Assembly: GCA_020152595.1 (NCBI GenBank)
Contig: JAIGNY010004241.1
Location: forward strand, 2,501-66,500
DNA length: 64,000 nucleotides
Direction of reading: 5' to 3'
Source: Chiridota heheva
Taxonomy: Eukaryota; Echinodermata; Holothuroidea; Apodida; Chiridotidae
The notes below the pieces were generated by a model. It was not told the origin of the DNA and ran no database searches. It saw nothing but the letters and a program-made list of their open reading frames with translations. Below are positions 35,233 to 46,549 of the stretch, in pieces. Every line of letters begins with the position of its first letter. Within the stretch, counting starts at the first letter, position 1. The translations under genes were made by a program, and so were the position numbers.

Positions 35233-37235
35233 ATCTTGTTGAACTTTGACTCTTATTTCACAACTCTATCATCCCTGGTCATGAAACTCTTAAAAATGGC
35301 ATGATAAAATCGTTAACAATCCACTCCCGTCAAATCAAAATCAAAACCTATCTTCCTTAGGTGCAAAATTGGGGGAAATTTAAAGCTATTCTGTAAATCA
35401 TGTTAGTTTTAAAACAACCATTTGCTTGAAACCTTAATCAAATTAATTGACATAACTAATTGATAAATGAGTAATTAACAGTCAATATATCTTTCGAAGG
35501 ATAATTTTATCCCAAATTTTAGATTTGTTCATGATCAAGAAAAAATGACTGGAATTTCATTTCCAAGGCCTCAAAAAGTGTCTCAATTTCCCCTGATTTT
35601 GCACCCAAGGATGCTGCTTTTTGAATATTTTTTGCAGGGTGTGGATCATTAAGGAATTTATCAAGGGTGGGAAAATGGAACATTACTTTCTCAAAGAATC
35701 CGGATCAGATTTCACTGTCCCAACTTTTTTGTCGAAAACTGTAAATTCCTTTCTTTAAAATAGGCTTAATTTACAACCACTTTATTGGTAAATATGTATG
35801 TCAGTTATTAGTATTTACACAAGTTGCATACAATCGTACATGTATATGCATCCTTGCATATGTGTATTCACGATTATGCTGGAAATTGCATGCAAGGTGA
35901 AAAAACTGTTTCTTTATGCTGGAAGATGTTATATTTATGATAACCTTGTTTGACAACATGCATGTTTTTGAGTAGAAATCAAGTTAGTGATCATTGATGC
36001 CACATGCTCGTAAAAGAACACTGTTCCACTAGAACAGTGATGTTTGAAAATTCACTGTTCCTGCATATAAAAAAAAAGCACTGTTCTCGGAACAGTGGCA
36101 AATTGATATCTTGCCAATTTTAAGAGTTTCATGACCGGAAATTTTTAAATAAAAATTGAAAATCAACAAAATTTGAAATTTTTCCTATGCAGCCTAACAC
36201 TAATGACTCATATGGTTGCCATTTCAAGTGTTGCCTATGGGAGATGGGTACATTAGTTCAGGCCCGGAGACAGAGCTCAGTCAGCTAAGCGTACGACTGA
36301 GATGCTGAAGGTCCATATTCCAACAATAATTTAATCTGTGATTTTTCCACAGATATGAAGAACGATATGCTGACATTACTCATTTTCGCCTGGGACTATT
36401 AGTTAAACGTTAGTTATGGAACCATTTACCGTCGTTTGCCCATAATTAATTTCACTTTAACCATTTAATCCGGTAATTGTAAGCATTACGGTGGTTTCAA
36501 CTTTGGAGGGTTACTTATCATTATAGTCAATCAATGGGAAAATCAGCAATCTTTTCACCTTTTTTGTGATTTTGAAAAGAGTATCGCAAAAAATTAAAAT
36601 TTCAACAAATATGATGAAGACAAATGCCTAACACATTAGTGCCATTAGTCTACTCCCAAAATGCCGTCATAACCTATTTCCATCCCTTCCAAAAAATACA
36701 AATGTTTGACCTGAAATCAGGCAAAGTGACACCTTCTTATTTTGATGAAAGTGATTACATTTTTGGCCTCAAAGTTCCCTGTTTATTTTTTTAATTTGAT
36801 TACAATGTTAATTTAGAGCTAACATTATAATTAATAACATATTAAGAAGTCATGCACTCGCTTGAATCAGTAATTGTGAAAGCATTGCAAAAATGTTGGA
36901 ATTTCCCATTGACTCGAAAGTCTCCAATGACAAACATCCTATCCTTTTTCTAAAAATAACCCATGAATTCACAACTAGCTTAACTCAGGCTAATTTTCAC
37001 AAGAATCATGTGTTATATCATCATGTTCAACATAATTGAGTTTCAGATATTTTTCTCTGACTCATCAAAAATTATTTGCCAAAAAAGTGAAGAAGAAAAA
37101 TGTAGGCCTCCCATTGACCCCAATAATAACTTTTATAAGTGATTCCTCCACAGTGTGAAACCGTATTGTACATGCCCTAATGGCCACACTTGAAATGCCA
37201 ACCATATGGGTTAGACTGCATAGGAAAAACCTTCC
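35205..37235. repeat. Inverted modules around a CCTATGCAGCCTAAC end (unit A)
   Basis: The module AAGAGTTTCATGACC ... TTTTTCCTATGCAGCCTAAC occurs inverted at about 35290-35208 and direct at 36118-36200, giving terminal repeats of about 90-100 bp around a 1-kb interior. The outer continuation (CATATGGTTGCCATTTCAAG, 36209-36230) is inverted again at about 37160-37232. A further direct module occurs at 45640-45720. These look like ends of a repeat family, probably a non-autonomous element. No protein. Confidence 0.6.
36261..36336 (+). mobile_element. Degenerate tRNA-like (SINE head) sequence, unit A
   Basis: GAGCTCAGTCAGCTAAGCG resembles a tRNA D-arm/box A and GGTCCATATTCCAAC a worn box B, at tRNA-like spacing. 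The acceptor stem does not pair, so it is not a tRNA gene. A counterpart is at 52541-52612. Confidence 0.4.
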
Positions 37236-37504
37236 ATTTTTTTATTTTTTTAAAAACTTTTTGCAAGATAAATTCCTGTGCAATCCCATTTTAACTTGGT
37301 TTTGTAATTATAAAATTTAAATGTTTTAAGTGCGGCCAATGAAAATGAATCCTTTTGTGTTCTTACAAGTTACAAACTTCTGAGAAGCAAGGAAAGAAAA
37401 TTCATTGCTATTACTTTAAGTTTTGTTGTTTTAATGTGTACAATAGTGTATAGGCCTATCATTGTGTGGCTTTTATAATGAAAAGATTTTTCATTGTTCA
37501 TTTA

Positions 37505-38237
37505 CAGGTATGTAAATCATTCATTGTACATGTATGTATATCATTCATTGTACATGTACAGGTATGTAGATCATTCATTGTACTTGACATGTATGTATAT
37601 TATTCATTGTACATGTACAGGTATGTCGATCATTCATTGTACATGTATGTATATCATTCATTGTACATGTACAGGTATGTAGATCATTCATTGTACATGA
37701 CATGTATGTATATTATTCATTGTACATGTACAGGTATGTAGATCATTCATTGTACAGGTATGTATATCATTCATTGTACATGTACAGGTATGTAGATCAT
37801 TCATTGTACATGACATGTATGTATATCATTCATTGTACATGTACAGGTATGTAGATCATTCATTGTACATGTATGTATATCATTCATTGTACATGTACAG
37901 GTATGTAGATCATTTATTGTACTTGACATGTATGTATATTATTCATTGTACATGTACAGGTATGTAGATCATTCATTGTACATGTATGTATATCATTCAT
38001 TGTACATGTACAGGTATGTAGATCATTCATTGTACTTGACATGTATGTATATTATTCATTGTACATGTACAGGTATGTAGATCATTCATTGTACATGTAT
38101 GTATATCATTCATTGTACATGTACAGGTATGTAGATCATTCATTGTACATGTATGTATATCATTCATTGCACATGTACAGGTATGTAGATCATTCATTGT
38201 ACATGTATGTATATCATTCATTGCACATGTACAGGTA
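37505..38237 (+). repeat. Satellite block 1 with 112-bp higher-order repeat
   Basis: Short units around GTATGTAGATCATTCATTGT are arranged in a higher-order repeat of about 112 bp, marked by TGACATGTATGTATAT near 37584, 37697, 37809, 37923 and 38036. Most units begin with CAGGTATGT, an exact 5' splice-site consensus (about 14 occurrences). Interrupted at 38237 by a TA-flanked transposon. Confidence 0.93.
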
Positions 38238-39609
38238 CCGTATTTTCTCTAATAAACGCCCCCAGGGCGTTGCATTCGCAAAACAGGGGGGCGTTTGTTG
38301 GAGGGTAAAGTATAAAGAAAAAATTTAACTTACAGAAGAACGGCAATTCTCTTTAGGCCTATGGTATTAGATTCTTCAAGCGAGAAATGAGTCCTTGGAA
38401 CTCGCAGAAAAAAATAAAGTACATGGGATTTTCAAGCCACCTGCAACCTGTAAATGTTGTCGTTTGTCTGAGGTTACAGTGGCTGTTATTCTGCTGTTGT
38501 TCTTTAAAAAAAACCAACAAATTTTTGATGATTTCCAAGGCAAGTGTCCCACAACAACTCCACTCCTCAAAACTGACACTGCATGTTTGTCCATAACATT
38601 ATTAGCCTCTTGCTCGCACTCTAATATCTCCCCTATCTTTGGTTCCCAAATATCTTTGTACACGTGGAATCCTCAAATTACGCTATTTATCTGATGTGTT
38701 AAAATTGGTTCGGTTTCTTTACTTTGGTTTGAACACGATGCCATATTCCTTACATCCCCGTACGTAGTTTCGTACGATCAAAACACATGAGTCACTGTAC
38801 TTAAATAATAAATCTCGCTGCGCTCAGTTAGTTAAGTTATCGCACCAAATTGACTCATAACTTTTGCAGACTATATTTGACCCGAACCACTTTAATGCAT
38901 TTTTGCGAAGGGTTTGATGGTATCTCTTTTGTCACAGTCATTTAGTTGATACTAGTGAGGCATATAGTGATACCTAGGATGAGTATCATAGCCCAGGACA
39001 TTAGGATCGGGTTATTTCTTCAAGATTGTAAATATGTTCAAGTTTGACTTAACATTTAACATTTTATCTCTTTTGGAATATTTGCCTTTTTAATGTGCAC
39101 TTTCTTTACTGTACATCTCTTTTATCTGTTAAAATCATTACTCACTGTTATGTAATCCACTTTAAACTTTTACTACTAGGCCTGGGCCTATCCGGAATAA
39201 ACTTGATCGACACGTGTTATTCATTTCGTCCGTACGTTCGTTCAATCTGGAAGTAGGTCGACAGGAAATGCAAACAATAACAATTAGTCCAATGTTTACG
39301 TATACTGTCAGACTGTTTATTGACATAATAAGCACTAGGCTTTGTGTTGTTGGTGATCAGAAAATATCGTAATTACTTTAAAAAATATGGCTATTATGGA
39401 ATTACTATTTTTGTGTTTTTAGCATTATTGTGCATGGATTATTAATGGAATATACTCTTTGCATATTTTCTGCTTGGTTATGTTCAACTTACAGCCTTTT
39501 CAAGTCACATTCGGTAAGTTAAACGTACGTTGTTACATCCTGAAAGTATGAAAAATGACAGGGGGGGGGGCGTTTATTAGAGGGGGGACGTTTATTAGAG
39601 AAAATACGT
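38238..39609. mobile_element. DNA transposon with TA target duplication inside the satellite
   Basis: The left end CCGTATTTTCTCTAATAAAC and the reverse complement of the right end, ACGTATTTTCTCTAATAAAC, form inverted ends continued by C-rich/G-rich tracts. TA dinucleotides flank it (38236-38237 and 39610-39611), and joining them restores the satellite unit CAGGTATGTAGATC exactly. The interior has one minus-strand frame (38376-38663) but no recognised transposase. TA target choice suggests Tc1/mariner or a related superfamily. Absent from unit B. Confidence 0.8.
38376..38663 (-). CDS. Small frame with HIRAN-like sequence, carried by the TA-flanked element
   Basis: 95 codons, ATG at 38663. The order of conserved-looking residues (IWEPKIGEILECEQE, N..DKHAVSV, VVGHLPW, then VTSDKR and GGLKIPC) resembles a HIRAN-like domain often found in uncharacterised transposon-linked proteins of invertebrates and fish. 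HIRAN domains bind DNA ends in helicases such as HLTF. Assignment is by pattern only. It may be a captured fragment rather than the transposase. Confidence 0.4.
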   Translation of the reverse strand: MYKDIWEPKIGEILECEQEANNVMDKHAVSVLRSGVVVGHLPWKSSKICWFFLKNNSRITATVTSDKRQHLQVAGGLKIPCTLFFSASSKDSFLA

Positions 39610-39626
39610 TATGTAGATCATTCATT

Positions 39627-40485
39627 TAGTGTTTACACGAGTACCCAAAATATTCGGTTACCCGACCGATTGAGTTGCTACTCGGTTCCGAAAATACAAC
39701 CCAGGTATGGATTTTCATGATATTACCAATTACAAACTGTTTCTGTTTCAGAATTGTATGTTAATAGAATAAATCCTAACTTACAAGAATTATAAAAGTG
39801 TTTGTTTTCTTTCTATTCCAACGCAATGCAATAAAACAATCATAAAATACTGTTACAGATCACAGAAATGATGTTGAACGAGCGATGTGGCTAGTAACGT
39901 AGGTACGCTGGTAGTATTACATGTACTAGTAGCACAAAACTTAAACTCTCTAAACTTTGCTGTAAAAAAAAAGATATACAAACCAGCACCCAACAGGCAG
40001 TGTGTGTAGTATGCTGCAGAAAAATATATTGCGCTTGTACATTACCAAACTATTTTGAAGCGTGTCTGCTATTTGCTGAAAAAAAATGTAACAACTATTA
40101 TGAACCAGTCACAGGTTGTGTTCAAATAAAATTGTTACGTGCTACTGAGCGTGCACATGACAGAACTAGGAATCGCGTATTATTCCAGAAAACACCCATT
40201 CCGTGAAATTTTGAGGAATTGAGTATACTATTATTGTACAGTATTTTATAAAGAGGTCAATAAAAAAGACTAGAAACAATTTGTATTTTATTTCTTTATT
40301 CACAAAAACAAAGATACGATTAAAAAAACAAGAAATGTTACAAGATTTTACACTGTACATTGTTAGATTTTAACACATACTACTTCTGCAAAAAATATTG
40401 AAAAGGCCTTGTCGGAAAGTCGGATACCCGACCGATAATGCAGGTCGGGTACCCGGTCCGATCTTTGCACCCGGTGCAAACACTA
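39627..40485. mobile_element. hAT-like non-autonomous element with 8-bp target duplication
   Basis: Ends: TAGTGTTTACACGAGTACCC on the left and, reverse complemented, TAGTGTTTGCACCGGGTGCA on the right. Flanks are CATTCATT (39619-39626) and CATTCATG (40486-40493), 7 of 8 identical and both satellite sequence. Eight-base duplications and such termini are typical of hAT elements. GGTTACCCGACCG/CGGTATCCGAC words repeat near both ends. No transposase. Absent from unit B. Confidence 0.78.
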
Positions 40486-40493
40486 CATTCATG

Positions 40494-41850
40494 ACATGTA
40501 TGTATATCATTCATTGTACATGTACGTATATCATTCATTGTACATACGCCTTTCATTGTACATGTATGTAGATCATTCATTGTACAGGCACATGTAGATC
40601 ATTCATTGTACTTGTATGTAGATCATTCATTGTACATGTATGTAGATCATTCATTGTACATGTATGTAGATCATTCATTGTAAATGTATGTATGTCATTC
40701 ATTGTACATGCGTGTAGATCATTCATTGTACATGTGTGTAGATAGTTCATACTACGTGTATATAGATCATTCATTCTAAATGTATGTAGGTCATTCATTC
40801 TACATGTTTGTAGATCATTCATTCTACCTGTATGTAAATCATTCATTCTACATGTACAGTATGTAGATCATTCATTCTACATGTATGTAGATCATTCATT
40901 CTACATGTATGTAGATCATTCATTCTACATGTATGTAGATCATTCATTCTACATGTATGTAGATCATTCATTCTACATGTATATAGATCATTCATTCTAC
41001 ATGTATGTAGATCGTTCATTCTACATGTATGTAGCTCATTCATTCTTTATGTATGTGGATCATTCATTATACAGGTATGTACATCCTTCATTCTACATGT
41101 ATGTAGATCATTCATTCTACCTGTATGTAGATCATTCTACATGTATGTAGATCATTCATTCTACCTGTATGTAGATCATTCATTCTACATGTAGATCGCT
41201 CATTCTACATGTATGTAGATCGTTCATTCTACATGTATGTAGATCATTCATTCTACATGTATGTAAATCGTTCATTCTACATGTATGTAGATCGTTCATT
41301 CTACATGTATGTAGATCGTTCATTCTACATGTATGTAGATCGCTCATTCTACATGTATGTAGATCGTTCATTCTACATGTATGTAGATCGTTCATTCTAC
41401 ATGTATGTAGATCGTTCATTCTACATGTATGTAGATCGTTCATTCTACATGTATGTAGATCGTTCATTCTACATGTATGTAGATCCTTCATTCTACATGT
41501 ATGTAGATCCTTCATTCTACATGTATGTAGATCGTTCATTCTACATGTATGTAGATTGTTCATTCTACAGGTGTGTAGTTCATTCATTTTACATGTATGT
41601 AGATCGTTCATTCTACATGTGTGTAGATCGTTCATTCTACATGTGTGTAGATCGTTCATTCTACATGTGTAGATCGTTCAATCTACATGTATTATGTAGA
41701 TCGTTCATTCTACATGTCTTATGTAGATCATTCATTCTACATGTATAGAGATCATTCACTCTACATGTATTATGTAGAACCTTCATTCTACATGTATTAT
41801 GTAGATCTTTCATTCTACATGTATGTAGATCATTCATTGCAAAAATCTTA
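40494..41850 (+). repeat. Satellite block 2, 24-bp unit, about 55 copies
   Basis: Unit ATGTATGTAGATCRTTCATT plus CTAC (24 bp). Because 24 is divisible by three and no stop occurs, both strands show long artificial frames (octapeptide MYVDHSFY on plus, MNDLHTCR on minus). Early units read CATTGTAC, later ones CATTCTAC, and near 41600-41830 units of altered length occur. It ends about 110 bp before the ADPRM start. Confidence 0.97.
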
Positions 41851-41880
41851 AATTTGCTTGTTGGTTTTTTTGGTTAACAG

Positions 41881-41914
41881 GACTTGAGTGTGGATCTTGG
41901 CCTTGATTCTACTG
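41881..41914 (+). other. Possible 5' leader exon of ADPRM copy A
   Basis: A TTAACAG acceptor precedes 41881 and a CTG|GTAAGC donor follows 41914. The same signals are kept in copy B (54929-54963). If used with the CATAG acceptor at 41960, the intron would be only 46 nt, which is short, so an unspliced leader is equally possible. Confidence 0.35.
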
Positions 41915-41961
41915 GTAAGCCATTACTCCATTAAACAAGAAACCGACATAATTCTCATAGT

Positions 41962-42757
41962 ATGGCAGTCAGCTCTTCCACAAGAAATTCTAGACTCTTT
42001 TCTTTTGGCCTGATTGCCGATGTACAGTATGCTAATATTGACAATCGCTTAAACTTCTCCCAAACAAAATGGCGATATTACAGAAACTCTGTCAACTTGC
42101 TAAGGGAGGCTGTGGATCACTGGATTAGAGAATCTCAGACACTGACTTTTATTGCACAGTTGGGAGACATCATTGATGGGTTTAATAATAGAAGTGGAAA
42201 GAAGGAATCTGAAAAGTCTCTGAAACTTGTTCTGTCTGAGCTTCAAAGGACAAACGTACCTTTGCATCATACATGGGGTAATCATGAATTTTACAATTTC
42301 ACTCGCCAGGAATTGGTTCATTTTGGTTTATTTTCTGGAAGAGATCTACCCAAGTCCCAAAATCTACTCATGGAACAAAGTGTGAATGTTTCTCAATTCT
42401 TAACCAATGGTCAAAATAAAAGCCCTCCTAAAGATGCAATACAATATAAGAAGAAATCACCAAATGAATTTCCAGCGTATTATAGTTTCACCCCTTACAC
42501 AGGGTTTAGGTTTATCAATTTAGATACATATGACATGAGTGTGTTAGGGTATGATGAGGACTGTGAGACATACAAGACAGCATGTAAATTATTGAGATCC
42601 AAAAACAAGAACCCAGTTTGGAACTCTCCGGTAGGATTACCCATTGATGATACCCACTTCTTGGGATTTAACGGAGGTCTTGGTCAAGAGCAGCTAAGAT
42701 GGCTGGACGAGGTCCTCGCAGAAGCAGATCAAGTGAAAGAGAAGGTGGTGATTTTAG
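41962..42757 (+). CDS. ADPRM: ADP-ribose/CDP-alcohol diphosphatase, copy A, coding exon 1
   Basis: Enzyme of the metallophosphoesterase (calcineurin-like) family that needs Mn and hydrolyses ADP-ribose, CDP-choline and similar nucleotides, presumably in the cytosol (no signal peptide or membrane segment seen). Exon 1 encodes residues 1-265. Metal-site residues seen: IADVQYA (Asp20, Gln22, the family's replacement for the usual His), LGDIIDG (Asp69) and TWGNHEFYN (Asn107, His108). The body includes a SPNEFPAYYSF segment and FNGGLGQEQLRWLDE. The start is supported by an in-frame TAA 30 nt upstream and no earlier ATG. The exon ends in VVIL plus one base before a G|GTTGGT donor; splicing to 43658 keeps the frame. 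Total 1089 nt, 362 residues, close to the vertebrate enzyme (about 340). Confidence 0.93.
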
Positions 42758-43129
42758 GTTGGTATTTAGTTTAATCTTTTCCTTTTGTACATGTATATTC
42801 CTTTAATAGAATTACACCTAGAAACTTGAAAAATGTATAGAAAGGTACAGGCAACATTGGCTAAATTGATCCAAAATCCCATAAAACATTGGAAATTGCC
42901 AAAATTCTCATTAAAATTGGATGCAAATTGACCACTTTACAGTTTTGTTAGGTCATAATATGTTCATTTTTATGCTAGTTTGTCATGTATGAAGAGGCAA
43001 TTCTTGTTGTTCCACATAGTACTTTCATAATGAAGTTCTAACAACAGGTAGACATACAGTACATTAAATTGTTTTAAAATATGTTTATAAAATACATGAA
43101 GATGAAAACAGAAAGAAGTTCCAATTTAA

Positions 43130-43392
43130 CAGCACTTTAACAATCAAAGTTTTATACAGTATGCCATTAATCATAAGAGGTAAAGTCATGTGTAACGGAA
43201 TAAGCTATTGATAGGGATAAAACAAGTCATAAGCTCATTCTGGCTGTACGTGAGTTTATCTTGCATGAAAGACTGACAGAAAGCAAATAGAGAACAAACT
43301 TCTTCACTATCTTATTCCATTACATACTGTATGAATAACTGTTATCATTAACAGCATATATGACTTTAACTGTTAAAGTGCTGTCAAACCCA
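43130..43392. mobile_element. Palindromic MITE-like sequence in the ADPRM intron (A)
   Basis: CAGCACTTTAACAATCAAAG near 43133 and, reverse complemented, CAGCACTTTAACAGTTAAAG near 43386 form inverted ends, with more inverted words inside (ATACAGTATG / CATACTGTATG, GGAATAAG / CTTATTCC). TTAA-like flanks. The same element occurs in copy B at about 56173-56440, so it predates the duplication. Confidence 0.6.
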
Positions 43393-43657
43393 AACAAACT
43401 TATTCCATAAAAGAGATATTCATGCAGAAGGTTGGCACCCTCATCCTTACTTTTTCAACAATGGAGCCTTTACGTAAGAAAATAAGAGTGATAGAATGAA
43501 TACAATAGACATGAAAAAAATGATGAAAAGCATAAAACAGTGATTTTGCTCAGTCTGGCTGTGGAGAAGTGCAGAAAGTACTGTACCTCTAAATTGCCAG
43601 AAACTAATATATTTTGGCCTAGCAACATGTGATGTCTCCTTTCTCTTCTTTCTCCAG

Positions 43658-43950
43658 CACATGTACCTCTTTTCCCAAAGGTGGATCGATTATGCCTCCT
43701 TTGGAATTACCAGGAAGTCTTGGGCACCATTCACAAGCACAGGTCAGTGGTTGCGATCTTCAATGGACATACTCATGAGTACGGTTACCACATTGACAGC
43801 CAAGGTATTCATCATGTTATTCTGCCTGGTGTCATAGAGGTCCCACCCGACCACAATGCATTCTGCTCAGTTGATGTGTTTGATGATAGGCTAGTTGTAA
43901 GAGGGGTGGGTTTGATGCCATCTTTGACATTAGAATATTCTAGTCCTTGA
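43658..43950 (+). CDS. ADPRM: ADP-ribose/CDP-alcohol diphosphatase, copy A, coding exon 2
   Basis: A pyrimidine-rich TTCTTTCTCCAG acceptor ends at 43657. The exon completes a split Ala codon and continues HVPLFPKVDRLCLLWN, then FNGHTHEYGYH, then a GVIEVPP segment, ending in LEYSSP and a TGA at 43948-43950. His267, His303 and His305 (the GHTH motif) supply the remaining metal ligands of the family. 293 nt, last exon. A candidate poly(A) signal AATAAA lies at 44250-44255. The 900-nt intron 42758-43657 is otherwise AT-rich with a MITE-like palindrome. Confidence 0.92.
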
Positions 43951-44934
43951 TTCAATCAAAGATACCTCAGTGCTTAAACGTCAATATATAAGTAGAGGCA
44001 ACTGCTATGGTAGATTGCTTCAAGATTGTTGAAAACTATGAGAATAACAAAAATGAAAAATTGTTTAGTTTACAGAATTTAAATTTGTAGGTATTGATAT
44101 GAGAGTTCACATATCTATTTTCTTATGTAAATCCACCGTATTCAACCATCCCCTGAATTTTTCAAACAAGACTTTTTTTAATGCAAGCCATACCAGTAAT
44201 CAACCTCTAAGTTGGAAAGAGATTTTTAGAATTTCCAAAGGTTGAAATTAATAAAGAAATGTACTTCATGATATTAAAATTTCCAGGGTTGTGTTTGTTC
44301 ATGTGCAACAAATGGTGCATATATGAAAAATATTTGAATAACAGTAAAGATTTCAGTTATTCTAGCAATATTTAGGAAATTGTTCTCATCAAAAATGTAT
44401 CTTCTTTTTGAATAAGACTTACAAGACATTTTTGTACAGTAATTGTCCATAAACCTGTAATTGTAATGGTCATATCAATCGTTAGTGTGCTAGATAGATA
44501 ATTGGATGGTGCAGGGAGTATTTTGTTAAGTGAGTAAATTGCAAGTGTGGTCACTTTTTTTATTGTTTTGAATTGCAAGCTATTCAATGTGTTGATGTTT
44601 ATCAGAGCATTATCTATGTAATAAATTGATTAGGAATTGACCCACTAACCAACCCTAATTTTTTTGCCTAAGCTGAAAATACATTTGATGTGTATTTAGG
44701 TTTATTGAAACATTCAGAAGTTCTAGCTTTCGAATTTTGTCCCCTAGCCATCAAAATCTCCATTTGTCAGATTTTCTGTTTAAACTATCCTGGTATGTCC
44801 TGTACTCTTTTCAATTGGCTGAAGAGGTGAAATAGACTGCTTGCTTTTCATTGGAGCAAGTGTCAACATAAGAGTATGTCTTCATATTTTCAAATATAAT
44901 ATTTGGAAAATAATGGGGCTAGTATTCTACCTCT

Positions 44935-45550
44935 CCTCATCATTCCCATGATGTATTTTATGTTACACCAATGATCATCCCCCCTTTCCTCATCATTCTC
45001 ATGATGTATTTCATGTGACACCCATGATCATCCCCCCTTTCCTCATCATTCTCATGATGTATTTCATGTGACACCCATGATCATCCCCCTTTCCTCATCA
45101 TTCTCATGATGTATTTCATGTGACACCCATGATCATCCCCCTTTTCTCATGATGTATTTCATGTGACAACCATGATCATCCCCCTTTCCTCATCATTGTC
45201 ATGATGTATTTTTATGTGACACCCATGATCATCCCCTTTCCTCATCATTCTCATGATGTATTTCATGTTACACCCATGATCATCCCCCCTTTCCTCATCA
45301 TTGTCATGATGTATTTTATGTTACACCCATGATCATCCCCCCTTTTCTCATCATTGTCATGATGTATTTCATGTGACAACCATGATCATCCCCCTTTCCT
45401 CATCATTGTCATGATGTATTTTATGTTACACCCATGATCATCCCCTTTCCTCATTATTGTCATGATGTATTTTATGTGACACCCATGATCATCCCCCCTT
45501 TTCTCATCATTGTCATGATGTATTTTATGTTACACTTATGATCATCCCCC
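44935..45550 (+). repeat. Minisatellite, about 52-bp unit, about 12 copies (unit A)
   Basis: Unit includes CATGATCATCCCCCTTTCC, TCATCATTCTCATGATG and TATTTCATGTGACACC, with variants (TTACACC, CATTGTCATG). Located downstream of the ADPRM gene. The unit B counterpart has about 13 copies. Confidence 0.95.
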
Positions 45551-45613
45551 AAACCTCCAAAGTTGGTGAAGAAGAGAAGGGTTTTGAGCATTATTTTGCA
45601 GAGATTGGATTTT

Positions 45614-45955
45614 TTAATAAGAAATTGATTTTGCCATTTTTAAGAGTTTCATGATCAGGACCATTAGATTTGAATTTTTCCTATGCAGCCAAACACTTAT
45701 GACCCGTATAGTGTGGCCTATAGCATCTTTACTGTTTATCCATCCGTTCCTATACATGCATTTTCTGTCCACCACATGCATTTTTTGTGTACAGGGAGCA
45801 AAAATATATATATTTTGCAGGAAATTACAAGTCAAAGTATCACAACCAAGTAGGAATTTATAAACCTGACTCAAATCGCCACATACTCTTCTCAACTCAA
45901 GTGTTCTCAAACCAAGAATTCGCAACCAGGAGAAATTGTATCTGTCAGCAGTCAT
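45614..45955 (-). pseudogene. LINE RT C-terminal remnant (unit A)
   Basis: Minus strand: RILGLRTLELRRVCGDLSQV followed by YKFLLGCDTLTC matches the LINE pattern LGL.TLE.RR..GDL..VYK and is a relative of the fragment at 29870-30110. Its downstream part runs into the CCTATGCAGCC module near 45680. The counterpart in unit B is at 58712-59030. Confidence 0.55.
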
Positions 45956-46217
45956 TGTTTTGATAATTTTATTGATAATTTAAGGGATCAATTTGGTTGT
46001 TGTTTCTTGCTATGCTTGTAAGTTTGGTACAGAACCCATTACCTTGATCAGATAGATGTTTTTATGCTTGTGAATTATATTTTGTATTCAATCTGATGTA
46101 AGTCACTGGCCCATAACAGCAATTAATAAAAGTGTCACAAAGTGATATGGTAATTATAAAACTCCATAGATTTAGTTAAGTGTAAGAACATATGCAGGGA
46201 GGGTTCAGTAACCGATC

Positions 46218-46541
46218 TTATTTCTTGAAGAAAATTCCAAGGGGCTTAAAATTTAGGGGGTTATGCATGCCACAAAGCTTTGCATCCTTTATTCCATTTT
46301 TTTTTTTTTTGGCTTGACATTGGGTAGACTGAATAAATATTAGGTGGTCGCATTCACAGTTACAAACACCATGTGACAGGAGCAAGGAGCTGAGGGCTCC
46401 ACCGTGAATTTGTTTTCCCGCTAATGAGAACGTGGGTTTAAGATAGCTGCTTCCCGCTGTTGAGAGTGAGGAGTCAACTTTTCTGGGAAGTCTTCTTATA
46501 CCATTAAGGGTTTGGAGTATCCCGTTTGGACCTATAGTCAT
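46218..46541 (-). CDS. Unrecognised frame upstream of the LINE remnant (A)
   Basis: 107 codons from ATG at 46541, with NGIRRLPRKVDSSLSTAGS and a Cys pair (CNCEC). A shortened counterpart is at 59408-59635. It may be an older part of a repeat element on this strand; no family recognised. Confidence 0.2.
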   Translation of the reverse strand: MTIGPNGILQTLNGIRRLPRKVDSSLSTAGSSYLKPTFSLAGKQIHGGALSSLLLSHGVCNCECDHLIFIQSTQCQAKKKKNGIKDAKLCGMHNPLNFKPLGIFFKK

Positions 46542-46549
46542 TGAGGGCT

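Noticed and set aside
36261..36336. Functional tRNA gene
   Set aside because: Box A and B are worn and the acceptor and anticodon stems do not pair properly; a SINE head relic fits better.
37466..38328. Frames with MYVYHSLYMYRYVDHSLY-type repeats
   Set aside because: Translation of the satellite in frame; both strands are open and copy number changes freely between duplicates.
40494..41850. CRISPR array
   Set aside because: 24-bp units are contiguous with no unique spacers and occur in an animal genome.
42100..42321. Minus-strand frame inside ADPRM exon 1
   Set aside because: Shadow of the gene, retained in copy B only because the exons are nearly identical.
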